Positions 20,071 to 32,437 of a stretch of DNA of 64,000 bases are shown piece by piece. Within the stretch, counting starts at the first letter, position 1. Each line of letters opens with the position of its first letter. The notes below the pieces were generated by a model. That model had not been told where the DNA came from and ran no database searches. It worked only from the letters and a program-made list of their open reading frames with translations. The position numbers were made by a program, and so were the translations under genes. Source of the stretch: Trebouxia sp. TZW2008 (taxonomy: Eukaryota > Chlorophyta > Trebouxiophyceae > Trebouxiales > Trebouxiaceae); contig BDIU01000072.1 in the NCBI GenBank assembly GCA_002118135.1, positions 1 through 64,000 on the forward strand, written 5' to 3'.

Positions 20071-23000
20071 CTACAGAAAGTCAAACACAGATGAAATGTC
20101 CATCCCACTGCCGCCTGCAGACTGCATGGGCTGCTCATGTTGCTTGTCCTGCTTGGTTGCTGCTTGAGAATTGCCTGAAAGGTTCATGGTGTTATGACTC
20201 TGCTCTGCTCCAGACTGCAGCAATGAGCGGTTCTGCTTGTCGCCCCAGTCATTGCCCTTATTGGCAAACAGACTCTTCCGCACTGGTGGTTTGCGCCCTG
20301 TGTGCTCTACATTTTCCTTGTCAGCATAAGGCAGGGTGTCATAGCTGATGTCTTGCAGATCCCTGGCATTGCTTGTGCTTGCCTCTGCATCATTGCTGGT
20401 CAAGTCTATTGCTGAGGCTACTGCCCTTGCAGGTCCTACATTGCTAAGAGCTCTATTGCTGCTGCCATAGCTACTGTTGCCTGCAGGTCTGCTGGCCTGC
20501 ATGTCATCAAGCACTGCATGCTGTCTTGCCTGCAAATGATTGCCTGGAGGTCTGCTAGCCTGCATGTCATCAAGCAACGCATGCTGTTTTGCCTGCAGCT
20601 GCTGCTGATGTAGCTTTGGCTGTGGCTGTGGCTGCATGAGACCAGCCTTACTGCTTGGTCCGTGGATGAGAGGCTGTAGCTTGGCATCCATTGGCGCGCG
20701 CATGGGCATCTTTGAAAGCCCTGGTCTGAGCATAGCATGCTGATGATCATTGTCGTTGAGTTGCAGTGCATTGCCTTGCAGCTCAAACAGGGTCTCATTG
20801 CTCTCAGGCATTCCTGCGGCTTCAGTCCCAGTGTTGCTGTCATCCAGGTAGCTGTTCCAGTCTACAGGCTGCCGCATTTCTGGCGCCTGAGATGAAGAAG
20901 CATGGCGCTGTGCTTCAGGGGTCCATTCAGTTTCTGCCTGAGCTTGAGGCAGGCGTCTTGGAAAGACTGCTTTCTGCACACTCTGCCGTTGACTGTGTCT
21001 AGGGCCCTGTGGCACTGAGGGCAAAGGCCTTGACGTGATCTGATTCTCTGACATTCTGCCCATCAGAGCTGGGTTGGGTGCAGCTGAGCCATGCACAGAA
21101 GTTGAACCTGGAGGCGTGAGCCTTGAACCAAACATAGTGCTACTGGACACATTGCTACCAGGCGTGCTGCCTGCAACACATGGCACATAGATCAGCCTCC
21201 AATTTCCCTGGTTGCAGCTGTCACCAGTGACTGGCAGAGCATGCAGAAGCAGACTAGTTGACTTGATGCAAGCAAGATCAAAATACCTTGCAGCTTCTTA
21301 GCTTTGGCCCTGACAAAGTCAAACATGCCACCAGAGGGGGATGGATCTTGAGTGGGTTCTGCAACATGATCCAGGAATGCTTGACCGGCACCCCTTTTGC
21401 CTGCAAGGCAACTCTCGACTGATACCTTTGGTCGGCCTTTGTTCAGCATCTGCAATGAAGGCATGTCCTGCAACATGTAGCAGCCCGCTAGCAAACGCCA
21501 CAGGTCCGTAAAGGTCATGATCGTCCAGGCTTGCCATGCATGTACTGTTACAATGCATAGGTGCATGGTCAAAGCTGTCAAGTCGTGGCTTTGAGTTGCA
21601 GTGCACTTCTTACGGCTGCTAGGCAAGGCAGAGAGGTTGAAGCAGCTGAAGTCTGCCTTCTGGCTGCTGGCTGGAGGTGACATGTGAGTGTTGCCCCTTG
21701 CAGCCATGCTGCCCAGACTTGCAGGGCCTCCATCGTCTACATAAAGATTTGACACTCTCTGTATTCCTGCATGCTGCTGAAGCTGTGAAGAGGGGGGTTG
21801 CAGACCTTGCATGCCGTATGAAGGCTGCTGTGACCAAATCCCCTGTAACAAGCCAAAACACTTTGATGGCAATGACATCGATTTTGGCAATTGTCGATAT
21901 CTGATGCAGTCAGAACTTACTGTGACGCACATCTCGGTTCAGGATAAGACGTATGTCTGCATCCTGAACAAGATACAACAGAGATCGAATCACTTCACAA
22001 ATAGCACATGACAATCTTAGACCGCCATCAAAACTTTGAGCGTGTAGGTAAAGCAAAAGGGTCGAGATTGCCTTGCAACCATGCACTGTCATGCCTCATG
22101 CTATTTGAGGCAGACAATGTGTTTGCAGAACGGACCATACCTGTGCAGGCTCTTTCTGTTCCCCACTTGTGCCTGCTTGCTCTGCACTCAAGTTACCGCT
22201 TTGTGCAAGCTCCTGCCTTGGCTTGGCCATTGATGCATAGGGCACAGTGAACACACTGTTCAGCAGTTTTCTCTTTGCCTTCCCAGGCTTCCCTGTCGCT
22301 GTAGACAGATTGCAGCTAGCTGCTGCATTTGCACAGGAATGTCCATATGGGTCTGCTGCTGCTTCAAAGTCCTTGACATGGCTGCTTCCTGACTGACAGC
22401 TGGCGCTAGTCTGATTGTGCCTTTCAGCGTCAGCCTTGGCCACCTCACTGTGGCCAAAAGTACCCATCTCATGACCAGTGCCGTATGTTTGGCTGCGTGT
22501 GTCAAGCATAGCACCTGCGCTGGTATCAGATGTTGCTGAGCTGTATGCAGCAGATGCTTGCCCTGATCTGCCTGCTGCTGAAGTTCTGAGGCTTTTGGGC
22601 TGAGCTGACAGCACCCAAGGACTGTTCACAGCCACTTTTGAGGTTGCGTGGGCTTGCCTCACAGGCTGCCTCTGCTGTTCTGTTGCTTGCTGTGCAGACA
22701 AGCGCCTGGCAGGAGCTGCTGTTGTGGCACCACACCCGACCATGGGGCCTTGCTTGGATGAAAGGAGCTGGTTGAGCCTAGAGGGCAGAGGCTGCTGTGC
22801 TGTCACAGACGGCTTGTTCACCACAGCTTGTCCTTGCTGAGACTGCCTGTCTTGATGCTCCCTGCTCTGTTGCTGTCCCCTGCTCTGTTGCTGTTCCCTG
22901 CGCTGTTGCTGTTCCCTGCTCTGTTGCTGCTCCCTTTTCTCTTCCTGCTGTTCCAGCTGAAACCTGTCATGCTGTCCAGAGGAAGCCTGCTGACCCTGTT

Positions 23001-26000
23001 GTGTACCTTGTCCAGGCTGCTTTGCTGGTGTGGCGGGAGCAGGCTGAAGCTTAGCATTCCTAGAAACAGATACCTTCTTGGTGATGTCCACCCCAATGAG
23101 TTTGTCCAAAATGACAGAAGCAACAACACTGACTGCTTGTGCATCAGCAGGTGCAGAGGTCTTGGTGGCAAACTTGACTGTGTAGGGCGAAGGGAAGTGT
23201 TCCAGAACCAGCCTCTCATGCAACAGCAGGCTGTCATCATGGATGCTGCCAGCTATCAGTTTGGCATAGGTCCTGCAGTTGCTGCTGCCAGCAGGGCTGT
23301 CTCTTGTGAGGGTAAGCTCCAGCTCTAATCTGCCTCCAGCAAGATGCCCTGCACAAATGAAGAACACAAATTCCACTTGCATCTGAAACAGCGCAGTCAC
23401 AATGGTGACATGGCAATGCTGATGTAGCAATGGTAATGTTGCTGAATTGCTCTGCTGTACGCTAGTAAGTGTACTCTCTCCACTTATTCAGCTGCTCACA
23501 AACACCCGTCAAAATCAAGCAGGCAGCACCAACACCTCAGCTTGTGACTGTAATGCGCTGCATGTCGAGGCAGGTCACAAAACATGCACCGCTGATGCAT
23601 GCTGTCATATGCAGGACAACTGCAGAAAACAGGGTGGACGGCAAGTGGTCATGGGAACAGAAGAAGGCTCTTACGCAATGGCGCCACAGAGAGGACAAAG
23701 GTTGGTGGCAATCTGCTGCGCAGCTCCTCCTTCACCTGATTGCCTGCAGAGCAACAGTGTGTGCTTTAATAGCTAACGTAAACAATCAGCAGAGCTGCAG
23801 CATGTCTGTGCCAAACATCACATGAACATGATGGGCTTCCTTGATCCTGGTGCAAGGCTTGGTGTGCAGAAGTCTATTTCCTGCAGCAAAAGACAGGGAG
23901 CAGATTGCTTGAGCAACAAAAATGCCGGCACAGATCAGCATATTTTGCTGATGCTGTCTGGCATATGTCTTGATCACATACCTGGTTGTGTCCTGTTGTC
24001 ATTGCAGGTCAAAGTGTCAACTGGCAAAGCATGATACTTTTACACTGTGTCATTTATTTCACCAGTGCCCAATGTGTCTCAAGCTTGACATAGGGCACAA
24101 CTCAAATAACTGCAGCCCATGCAATGGTGAACATGCAAGAGCTCTGACGTGGCAGCATCTATCAGCGCACAGGATGTGCACGGCTTACCAAAGGGGTAGT
24201 GGGCGCTGTGTGATGGTCGCGATGCAACAGGATGTGCACGGCTAATCTGTTTCTTGATGGCAGTGTGGGACAGTCTGATGGCAAGAGGATGCAGCATGCA
24301 GCTCATGCACAGCTATCCATTGCGGCTTACCAAAGGGGTAGTGGCGCTGTGTGACTGTCTCAATGCGGCGGGGGTCAGTAGCCTGCAGCTTGTGCAGGTG
24401 GTCAATGCCAGCAGCAGCCAGCCTCTCTGCCAGCAGCCCGCCGATGCCTGGCAGCTGGCGGGTGCCATGCCGGCTGTCATCCCACATGCGGTTCTTGAGG
24501 CTTTTGTATAGCAGCAGGGAGTTGGCTGTGGCAGCTAGCCGCCCAACATGGGCAAAGTACCTGCAAGCAAAGAGCACCATGCTGTTGCGCAGCCGTACTA
24601 GCTGGAATGGACTATAAGTGCATCTGCTGCAGCATTAGCCATTTGCAACAGCACATGCACATACGCAGCAACGATGCGTATGTGAGAAGAATGCATCGTC
24701 AATGTTATACAAGCCTTAGTTTCTGCTGGACATGACAACCAAGCTGCCTAGCAGGCAAGCAAGGCAGCAAGCCTACAAGCATGCCTGATGCAGAGTTATC
24801 TGCAGAGTGAGCTTACTTGGTCATGCAGAGTGCAATCCTCTCACCAACCTTGAGCACCTGCAACATCAGCAGCAGTATCAGCATGACACAGCTTGATGCT
24901 GCTGTCATGCGCACGCCTGTGCCACTTTTTGTGTTGCAAGCACTATGATAAAGTCTAAGCTGGCACTGTAGGCAAACACAGAATGTGTAACGCAAGGATG
25001 ACTGCGCTGAAGCATGCAAGGTGCAAAGGAAAAGCTGTATGCACCTGTTGCAGCTCTTGTTTCATGCTGAAATCCAGCATGTCAGCAGGAGCGTCACTCA
25101 AGGCCTCATTCACCTGCAGTACACACAGATGCCGCTTTGCCTCTTGAGAAACGCATTCCCTGCCCTTTTGTCTGCAATAATCATTCGTTGCACTGCTTTG
25201 TGATCAATTTGCTGGCATGTCTGCTGGTCAGTCGCACTCATGCTATGTATGGCTGTTGAGCGATTCTTTGAGTATATGACATGGTCATTGAGAGCACAAT
25301 CACTGCTCATGTAAAATGCACAAAGGCAATACATTTCCAAGGCGCCTCACAATCAGAGTAGCATGAGCATAATGAGCATATCACATACCATGATGAATAT
25401 CTTCTCTGCGCTGCTGCTGATTCTCTCCTTAGGTTTCTGTGGCTTGTGAGCATCTGGTACAAAGAACCTAACAGAATGCCCTTTGCCATTCTCACCGCCA
25501 CTGCCCTTGTTGATAGCGTTCAAGGGCTTCTTCTCGCTGCGTCTCAAGTTGATGCCACTGAATTCAGCGCTGCGGGCTATCGTCATCAGCAGATCTGGCA
25601 GGGCAGCTGGGCTGGATGTGTCACAGATTGCCATCATGGTTCTGAAGCGGATGTAATGGCGTGCCATGAGTTGGCCTGGGAGCAAAGGCTCAAGACCAAA
25701 GCCATATTCATCTGTCTCAACCTGTGCAGTGCACATTCGTCAGACCGTCGCAGAAAGCTTATAGCAAGTTCGCCGCACAACAATGAGTGAAACGCAGGGC
25801 ATGGTTTCTGCGGTGGTACAGCAAATTGTTGACATGCAGAATTCATTGATAGGATGAATGAAATAGCTGAGGACTTCAGACTTCAGGCGCACACCATTTG
25901 TAGCATGACTGTTTGTGTGGAAATGCTGCTGAGTATGTGCTGCTCACCATGCCATACTTTGCCAGCTCTTTGACATTGGACAGTACAAGCTGATCTTTCA

Positions 26001-29000
26001 GAACCTTCTCAACAGCACTCTCTGTGAGCCTGGTGCCTGGTATACCATAAGCTGCTGGCTTCTTCCTAACCTGCAATCACAAGTGCATCTATGGTCATTC
26101 AATCGCCTGCTACTGTGCAGAGACTTGCAGCATTGGTCTGAATATCTTGAACAAGCACATGTTTGGGAATGCACCCCCTGGACCAGCATCGTGCTGTTGA
26201 GTTGCTGCAGACAACAGTCACAGCATGCAGCAGGCAGAGGCCCTGAAAGAAACTGAGAGGATGCATGGTGATCTGAGCACATATTGAATGGCAGATCGTG
26301 TTTCACAAGGGAAATATGGAGCGCACCCTGACATAAAAGAAGCTGCCTTTGAGCCATGCTATTGCTACTGACACATCAGTCACGGTCTTCAGAGCGATCT
26401 CTGCATTAAGGTATTCTGGCAGGGACTCCTTGAGCTGACTCTCCACCAGCTCTGCTCCATGTAGCAGGCTCTGGTAGCGTGGCACCAACTGCATCAAAGT
26501 CAGTCAGTTCCTTGCGCACCAGCAAAACAAGGTATGCTCATGCATCCAAAGCTTGTGATTATGCATTGAGTGTTCTGCTTCTGGTGACAGTTGGATGCAC
26601 CTGTTCAAGTTTATTGTCTTCAGGGAGGAAGCATAATGGATGTATAGTCAAATGTCACACGGTTTGGTGGCAGTTTTGGAATTGACATGTGGCTGCATAT
26701 TGGACAAGGCGACACCGTGCATTGCTGGTACTGCAATAGTGCAATGACTTCTGTGCAGCACCTGCTTCTGAGTCATGATGACAGCAACACCCTCTGTGTC
26801 AAATTGTGGTCGGCCAGCACGGCCAATCATCTGCAAGCATGTGCTGCGGTCATACTCCTGGTATCCAGCTGTTTCCCCACTGTCATTTGTCCACCTTCTT
26901 GTTCCTTTCAAGACTACAAGGTGGGCTGGCAGATTGACTCCCATGGCCAAGGTTGAGGTTGTGCACAAGACCTACATACATTGCACAGCCGTCAGGGAGG
27001 CTGTTGCCACATATTCCCTCACAATGCACACCACTGCAAAGCCTGTTACCTTGATGCATTCAATTTGTGTGGTTACATGAGCTGTGTGCTGCTTAGCGGC
27101 TGGCAGTCCCACAAACATGCACACATGCGCAACTGAACCCAATTTGGCAATGTGAGATGCGTGTGCTACTGGGTGGCGTTTCAATGCTTGCTTGCAGGCG
27201 GAAAGACATCGAGGGCTTGGCACAGGCATTGGATACTCCACAGTGCATACCAACACATCTCTCTGTAGGAACAGCTCCTCCACTTGCGCTCTTTCAGTTG
27301 CCTCCATGCCAGCATGGTGGAAGGCAACACCTGCTTGGAGGACCTGCTGCAGTTGCTTATTGGTTGTGACAGCTGCAGCGCGCTGCAGCGTTTCCTGATG
27401 ACCCCTGTCTCTGATGTAACCCTTCCCTTGATTGCTGACAACTGAAACCAAGTGCATGGCTGTGTCCATAGTGCCCTTGCGAGAGCTGCACCAAAATCCA
27501 CTTAAGGCAAGCCACAAATCAAGGCTGCTGCAGTTGCTAACAGTTTACTCTACAGCAGTTGTGTGCTGCAACAGCGCAATGATGTCAGCAACAAGTTGTC
27601 ATGCAATTTGCTTGCATCATTGATGAGGGTAGTCATTTGTATACCTGCAAAAGACAAGCGAGGGTTTGCACTTGCTGTGCTCTGCAATCACGCCAAAGAT
27701 GTAGTCATTCAGCCGTCTTTCAAACAAGAAGTCTGTCTTGGTAGGGGCATATCCCTTCACCACAGTGCGCAACTTGACAGGCCGCACTTCCTCACCAAAC
27801 GCTTTCAGCCCTGCTGCTGGGACTTGCAGCCAATCAGCTATGTCCTGCAGACAGCAAGTTCATTGCAGATTCACCCGAAACTGATGCCAATGGCATGTGC
27901 AACATCTGCTCAATCTGCCTTGGCCCGATGCATTCAACGCTAGCTGTAGCTGCAAGCAACAACTGCAAGTTTGTACCTGGATGTTTGGGATTGTGGCTGA
28001 TACTGCCACAAAGCGTACCCTTGCAATTGGCAACTGCATACACAGCAAGGTCAGCTGTAGCAGCAGGCTCTTGCAGCAAGCAGCTGCAGTCACATACTCG
28101 ATGACAGTAGCAAGCAAAGGCAAAGCAATGCAATCTTTTGGTGCAGTAATTCACATCACTTTGCATACCAGGCTCATCTCCTTCTTACTGCTGACCATCT
28201 TGATTCTGGAGATTGTGCCTGTTTCCAGCGCACTGCCTCTGTTCTCACTTAACAGGTGTACCTGCACAAGGCAAAGCAATGTGGCAGGGGCACAATTGCA
28301 TTGGCACAGCAACAGCAAGACAGGGATCAGGAAAACGGAAGACACAGCAGAGCTGCAGTGACTTGCCTCATCAACGAGCACCAGAGCCACCTGCAAGCAT
28401 TCATTGCGTCCATTACAGGGCCTCTGATGATGTCAAGCATTGCATGCATGCATATGCCAAGACAGCTGGATGCAGGCTGACTGAGCAGGCTTGTCATTCA
28501 CCTCACTGAAGAATTGCATCCCTCCCTGATCTTTGCTTGTCCGTGTGACAGCATCTGCACACATTAACAGGAAGACTTGGTATAGTGCAGGATGCAGTCA
28601 CAGGTACTTTGGCATGCTGCTCACCAAACTTCTCTGGTGTTGTGCAGATGATGTCAGCATTGTCCAGATTCTGGCAGTCAGCCACATCTGTGTCTCCCGT
28701 CAACTCACAGCATGTCAACCCGAGCTTGCTGCCAAACGATGCCTGCCACTGCTTGACTTTCTCCTGGACCAGGGCTCTGATTGGCGCAAGATAGACTACT
28801 TTCAATGAGCCAGGCTTCAGCACAAATTGTTGCTGCTGATCTATGTATGTTGAGACCAGCCGCAAGATGGCAAGCTCCATGACTCCTGTCTTGCCAGATC
28901 CTGTAGGAGCTGCAACCACCTGCAGTGCTACTTGTCCCTGCTGCAGCTTGCTGTGATGACAGAAATGCTGTTGAAGGTCCACCTTGAGCAGATACTGCTC

Positions 29001-29345
29001 ACCATATTGATGTCTGAGCCAAAGGCTATTGGAAATGTTTCTGATTGGACAGTGTTGAAGTATCTGCAGCACCATATCAAGCGTGCCAAATCCTTCTTAC
29101 AAAACTTTTGACTGTGCAGCTATTGAGCTCCAGCCTGTAGCTATGTTTGCAGTCGAAGAGGCTGACCTGAAGCTGCCAGAGAACACTGGCTGTAGGCATG
29201 CTGGCAACTCACTGACGGCTCTCACAAAGTCACCGCTGTTCACAGGCCCTTCGAACGCTGGTGCCTCAGGCGGGGCCAGCGGGGGCTCGTGTCCAATGCT
29301 GCCGCCATAGCCAGGGGCCGGCCAAGATCCGGCAGCTTGAGTCAT
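20071..29345 (-). CDS. HFM1: HFM1/MER3-type meiotic DNA helicase (Ski2-like)
   Basis: MER3/HFM1 is a 3'-5' superfamily-2 helicase of the ZMM group that stabilises recombination intermediates for meiotic crossovers. Start ATG is 29345. In order: Walker A APTGSGKT (exon about 28655-28920), PEKFDAVTRTSKDQGG, a 24-base exon (28367-28390) ending VDE, joined to VHLLSENRGSALE (28169-28261) to make the DEVH box; VAVSATIPN (about 27970-28016); FHHAGM (about 27320); STLAMGVNLP and QMIGRAGRPQFD (26780-26960). Then come the winged helix and Sec63 helices (25390-26500), exons near 25100 and 24850, the HhH segment LPGIGGLLAERL ... RRYPFGK-type end HYPFGKPQ (24330-24560), and the Ig-like part (23030-23370). 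One cassette and this HhH ending separate it from Brr2 and ASCC3. Two large Gln/Ser-rich exons (22150-23370 and 20071-21186) form a disordered tail ending DISSVFDFL. The join near 29095 is unresolved. Confidence 0.85.
20470..20600 (-). repeat. In-frame tandem duplication in HFM1 tail
   Basis: Two adjacent units of about 66 bases share GCCTGCA..TCTGCT.GCCTGCATGTCATCAAGCA. They encode LQAKQHALLDDMQASRPPGN and LQARQHAVLDDMQASRPAGN. Unlike the intronic echoes, this copy is kept in frame inside a coding exon. Confidence 0.9.
24165..24358 (-). repeat. Echo of the HhH exon edge in the HFM1 intron
   Basis: GGCTTACCAAAGGGGTAGTG(G)GCGCTGTGTGA occurs at 24182-24213 and again at 24326-24355. The second is the functional exon end encoding RHYPFGK with its donor GTAAGCC on the minus strand. 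The first lies downstream in the intron with one inserted G and then diverges. A shorter word, ACAGGATGTGCACGGCT, also repeats at 24170 and 24228. Confidence 0.85.
28361..28366 (-). other. GC-AG intron donor in the DEVH box of HFM1
   Basis: Minus-strand sequence reads GTTGATGAG then GCAAGT. Using GC as donor joins VDE directly to VHLL across a 105-base intron ending TTGTGCAG, restoring the family DEVH motif in phase 0. No GT donor near it gives the motif. Confidence 0.85.
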
Positions 29346-29900
29346 GTCGTCCGATGCCCCATATAATGTCAAAGATCGCTCGGGAGAAGGCCTTCACTTC
29401 GTGCTCTAGATACGGCAGCAGCATATGTCATCATTTGCTCAGAAATGGCGGCAACCCCAGGTCGATTGCAATCGACCAAGGCAGACGACACACCAGCGGA
29501 GACACCCTCTGCAAGACCTTCTGCCCAGTGCATGGCGTTTAGGGCGCCACTCGGTCTGTTCTGATCAGGATCACACAACTCAAAACTAAGCCTTGTATAG
29601 CCATGCTGAAACCCACTGCTTGCAAACTTTGCTGGCAATTGCAAGGGCAACAAGGCAGCAAACTGCCAACACACATGTACAGTCAAGACTGTCTTTGTCA
29701 CAGTGAGCCAACGCTGATCATCATAGTGCATCGGATGCACTACAAACGTGAAACTTGCCGTCTTGCTGCATTTTCAGAGGAGGAGCAAGTAATAAGAGCT
29801 CAATGCTGTGGTCTACAGCAAGTTGCAGCTGCAGGTACCTGGCAATGCTTTCTGATTTGTACAAAACCCCAGAGAAAACCATATCAGTTCAAATTAGAGG
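29346..29900. other. Intergenic region between DUF1749 stop and HFM1 start
   Basis: Both neighbours are on the minus strand. A minus-strand open frame (29369-29740) runs through it without an obvious domain and ends two codons before the HFM1 frame opens; I read it as 5' leader or chance. The HFM1 promoter should lie here. Confidence 0.5.
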
Positions 29901-31741
29901 TCATGTACAAGAGTACAGATAGGGGGGCCTGATTCCAGTGGCTGCTGATCCAAAGCAATGTTGCACAAAGGGTTGCAAAGTTTCCAAGAACTGCTTCTCA
30001 GTGCCCTCCAAGGAGTGTGTTCCTTGAGGTATGAAGGCAAGTTGTGCTTTGTCGCCAATAGCTTTCTGCATGCGCTTGCCTAAGGCCTGACCATCTACCT
30101 TCTTTGGCATGCACTCATCTTTGCCACCAAGCACTAGCAACGTGGGGATGTCTGCCAAGTGATCCAAGTGTTCCTGCACACACATTCACTCCACCCACTG
30201 TATTATGTGCATCATTCCTATGCATGGATGCAGTCATCAACTGAACACAAGATAATCTGTGCCGCAGCAGTTGCTTTGAGCGGATGCTTAAGCCTACTTC
30301 CAACATGTTTCTGCATGATGTATATCAGTATTGTTGCAGCAGAAATTCTCAGGGCTGAGATGATGAGCGCACCGTGAGCTCCTGATCAGTGAAGTCGCTG
30401 CTGAACATATCATCATCTCCATTTCTCCCAGCTAGAGAAGCAAATCTGCTAGCAGATACTGGTGTGCCCACTGTATCATCATCCCTAAACAAGATATCAT
30501 TGCCATGTCCTTCTTTCACAAGCTGCTCAGCTTCCTGAAGGCGTTCTGCAGTGGTAGGCTTGCCTGTCTGATACTCCCTATCACTGACCTGGAGTCCAGA
30601 CAAGACTCAGAGCAACACAATACAGTCTGATAAAGCTATGTGAGCCAACACCAAGGTGACATCCTGTGCGCACATAGATTGCCTTGTTGCAAGCTGTTTT
30701 ATCACTCATACAGCGCTTCACAGTGAGCTGCATGCAAGCTTGGCCATGACAGTCTCACACAACAACCCCAATTGCTGCTGGCAGTGCCATATTTTGACAA
30801 TGTCAGAGCTCATCTCAGGACACAGAAAGGCAGTAGAACTCACTGGGGCTTGCAACACAATGCCTGCCAATGGTGCTGCATCTTTTCCTTTTGGCAAACT
30901 GACTTTAGCATACTTAACAGCATCCTGGCAACCTGTGGAATGGCCCACAAGGATCACCGCCTGCATTAGCATGAATGGCGTTGCAATCCAGAGCGCATTT
31001 GCTGTTGACATCGACCGTAACTGTGCAGTAATGATCTGCATGCCTTGCCTCTGACGCATGCTCAGCTCTGAGAAATTGTGTCAAGAGTAGCAAGTCATCT
31101 GCATCCTGTTGTAGACTGCCAACACCCCACCCTTGCAGAGCACTTGTGAGAGTAGGTTGCACTAAAGACCTAGCACTCAGACAAGCTGTCTTGAGGGATC
31201 TGTAGCAATTCTGCCATCATCTAACAGCTGCAGCAAATCGATGTGACGTACCATCCGCCCTGCTGCGCCGCTTCTGCTAAGAGCGCGACATATCTGAAAG
31301 CACACCTCTATGATCACAGCAAAACCAAGCAGCACAGGACGTGTCGGTGCTGAAAACCAGCTTACGGAGCTAGCAAGAGACCGTCGCCAAGTCCACCAAT
31401 GAGCACGACATGCTTGCTGTCTTCCCCTGGATTGAACAATGACGTCTTCGCTGACAGGCGACAAGTCAAGACAATCTCCTGCCGTCGCTACCTGATATAA
31501 AAGCAGTGTGAGCATTGCCAGGACCATACTTGGTCAGTACGCCCTGCAGACGCAAAATTTCGTGAGCGTCATCTACATAATGCATGCTGCGTAGTCAGCT
31601 TACCGGAAGACCCTTTGCAAACGCTTTTGTCGGCATGGATGCTGCAGGAGTAAGTGTTCGACGCTGTGCAGCAGTCAACTTGGCTGTCCTGAATTGCGCA
31701 CCTATTGCAATCTGTCTTATGCCAAGCGCAGTGCTACACAT
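29901..31741 (-). CDS. DUF1749/UPF0613-type alpha/beta hydrolase
   Basis: Eight exons (31604-31741, 31492-31543, 31366-31426, 31252-31293, 31049-31169, 30844-30960, 30373-30588, 29901-30173) join in matching phases to 339 residues. Family hallmarks are in order: GVLTKYGPGN, VVLIGGLGDGLL (oxyanion region), the nucleophile elbow GHSTGCQD with Ser146, LQAPVSDRE, DDMFSSDFTD, then GGKDE with Asp268 and PQGTHSLEG with His302 as likely triad partners. The substrate is unknown; in fungi and plants the family is described only as serine hydrolase-like. The N-terminal 46 residues are basic and Ala/Thr-rich and could be a transit peptide. An upstream in-frame ATG at 31825 is an alternative start. The intron between exons five and six uses a GC donor (31043-31048). 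Confidence 0.85.
31043..31048 (-). other. GC-AG intron donor in the hydrolase gene
   Basis: Minus-strand GCGTCAGAG is followed by GCAAGG. Splicing here to the acceptor CTAATGCAG at 30961 joins ...RAEHASE to AVILVGHSTGCQD in phase 0 and removes 88 bases, matching the family pattern just before the nucleophile elbow. Confidence 0.75.
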
Positions 31742-31996
31742 ATCGCAAGCATCGATCGATGCCCACAAGAGTCCGCTAGAAGAGACGGTCAACGAGCGTT
31801 TCGTCGTACTTGTGTATACGTACATGTTGCACGCTTATTGTCTAAGTTACGCCATGCTTGATGTACTTTGTAGCAAACATTTTCACCTCTGCTTGTCGAC
31901 AAAGCATGATTTTAGGACACCTTGTTTGCGTTCAACATTCAAGCTGTCTAGGTTTCAAGGACTGCTGCTCATGATTGCAAGCAAAACTTCTCAGAT

Positions 31997-32437
31997 CTAG
32001 ACTGGCTGTCCAGAACTTGAGATGCTTTGGAGACATATGCAAGACACGTGAAAGCAACACCATCTGCAATCTGAGCTTTTAGTGCTAAGCATGTCTGCTG
32101 CTTGCTGCAAGTTGAAAGCATCCGCAAAATGTACAGATGATTGAGCTTCATGACTGTAATTAGCATTCACAGCGTCACATGTCTCAGCGGTCCTGCAGGT
32201 TTTGAGATGCCACAGTCGCAGTGGTGCATGCACCAAGTTCAGCTGCTGGGTGTGACAACCGCCATCAGCCATATGAAGAATCATCCAGTCTGAAATCTTC
32301 AGCTCCCCTGGTTGCCGCTCAGCGGCTGCCCCCTTTTGCACACTGGTACTGACGGCTTTCAGGTAAAGATTGCCCACACGCACAGTTGGCAGACACACTG
32401 AGCATGCTGTTGCTGTGTCAGTCGACAACATGCGCAT
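31997..32437 (-). CDS. Possible small unknown protein (146 aa)
   Basis: An uninterrupted minus-strand frame from ATG 32437 gives 146 residues without a family I recognise. Cys and His are frequent, no membrane segment or repeat is visible, and no splice partner was found. It sits alone upstream of the hydrolase gene. The open frame could be chance, because long shadows are common in this TGCA-rich DNA. Confidence 0.25.
   Translation of the reverse strand: MRMLSTDTATACSVCLPTVRVGNLYLKAVSTSVQKGAAAERQPGELKISDWMILHMADGGCHTQQLNLVHAPLRLWHLKTCRTAETCDAVNANYSHEAQSSVHFADAFNLQQAADMLSTKSSDCRWCCFHVSCICLQSISSSGQPV

Noticed and set aside
20071..29345. Brr2 or ASCC3 identity for the Ski2-like helicase
   Set aside because: Only one helicase cassette is present, and the HhH segment ending YPFGK with a long disordered tail is typical of HFM1/MER3.
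29369..29740. 123-codon minus-strand frame just upstream of HFM1
   Set aside because: No motif expected of the HFM1 N-terminus and it ends in a stop before the helicase frame; treated as leader or chance.
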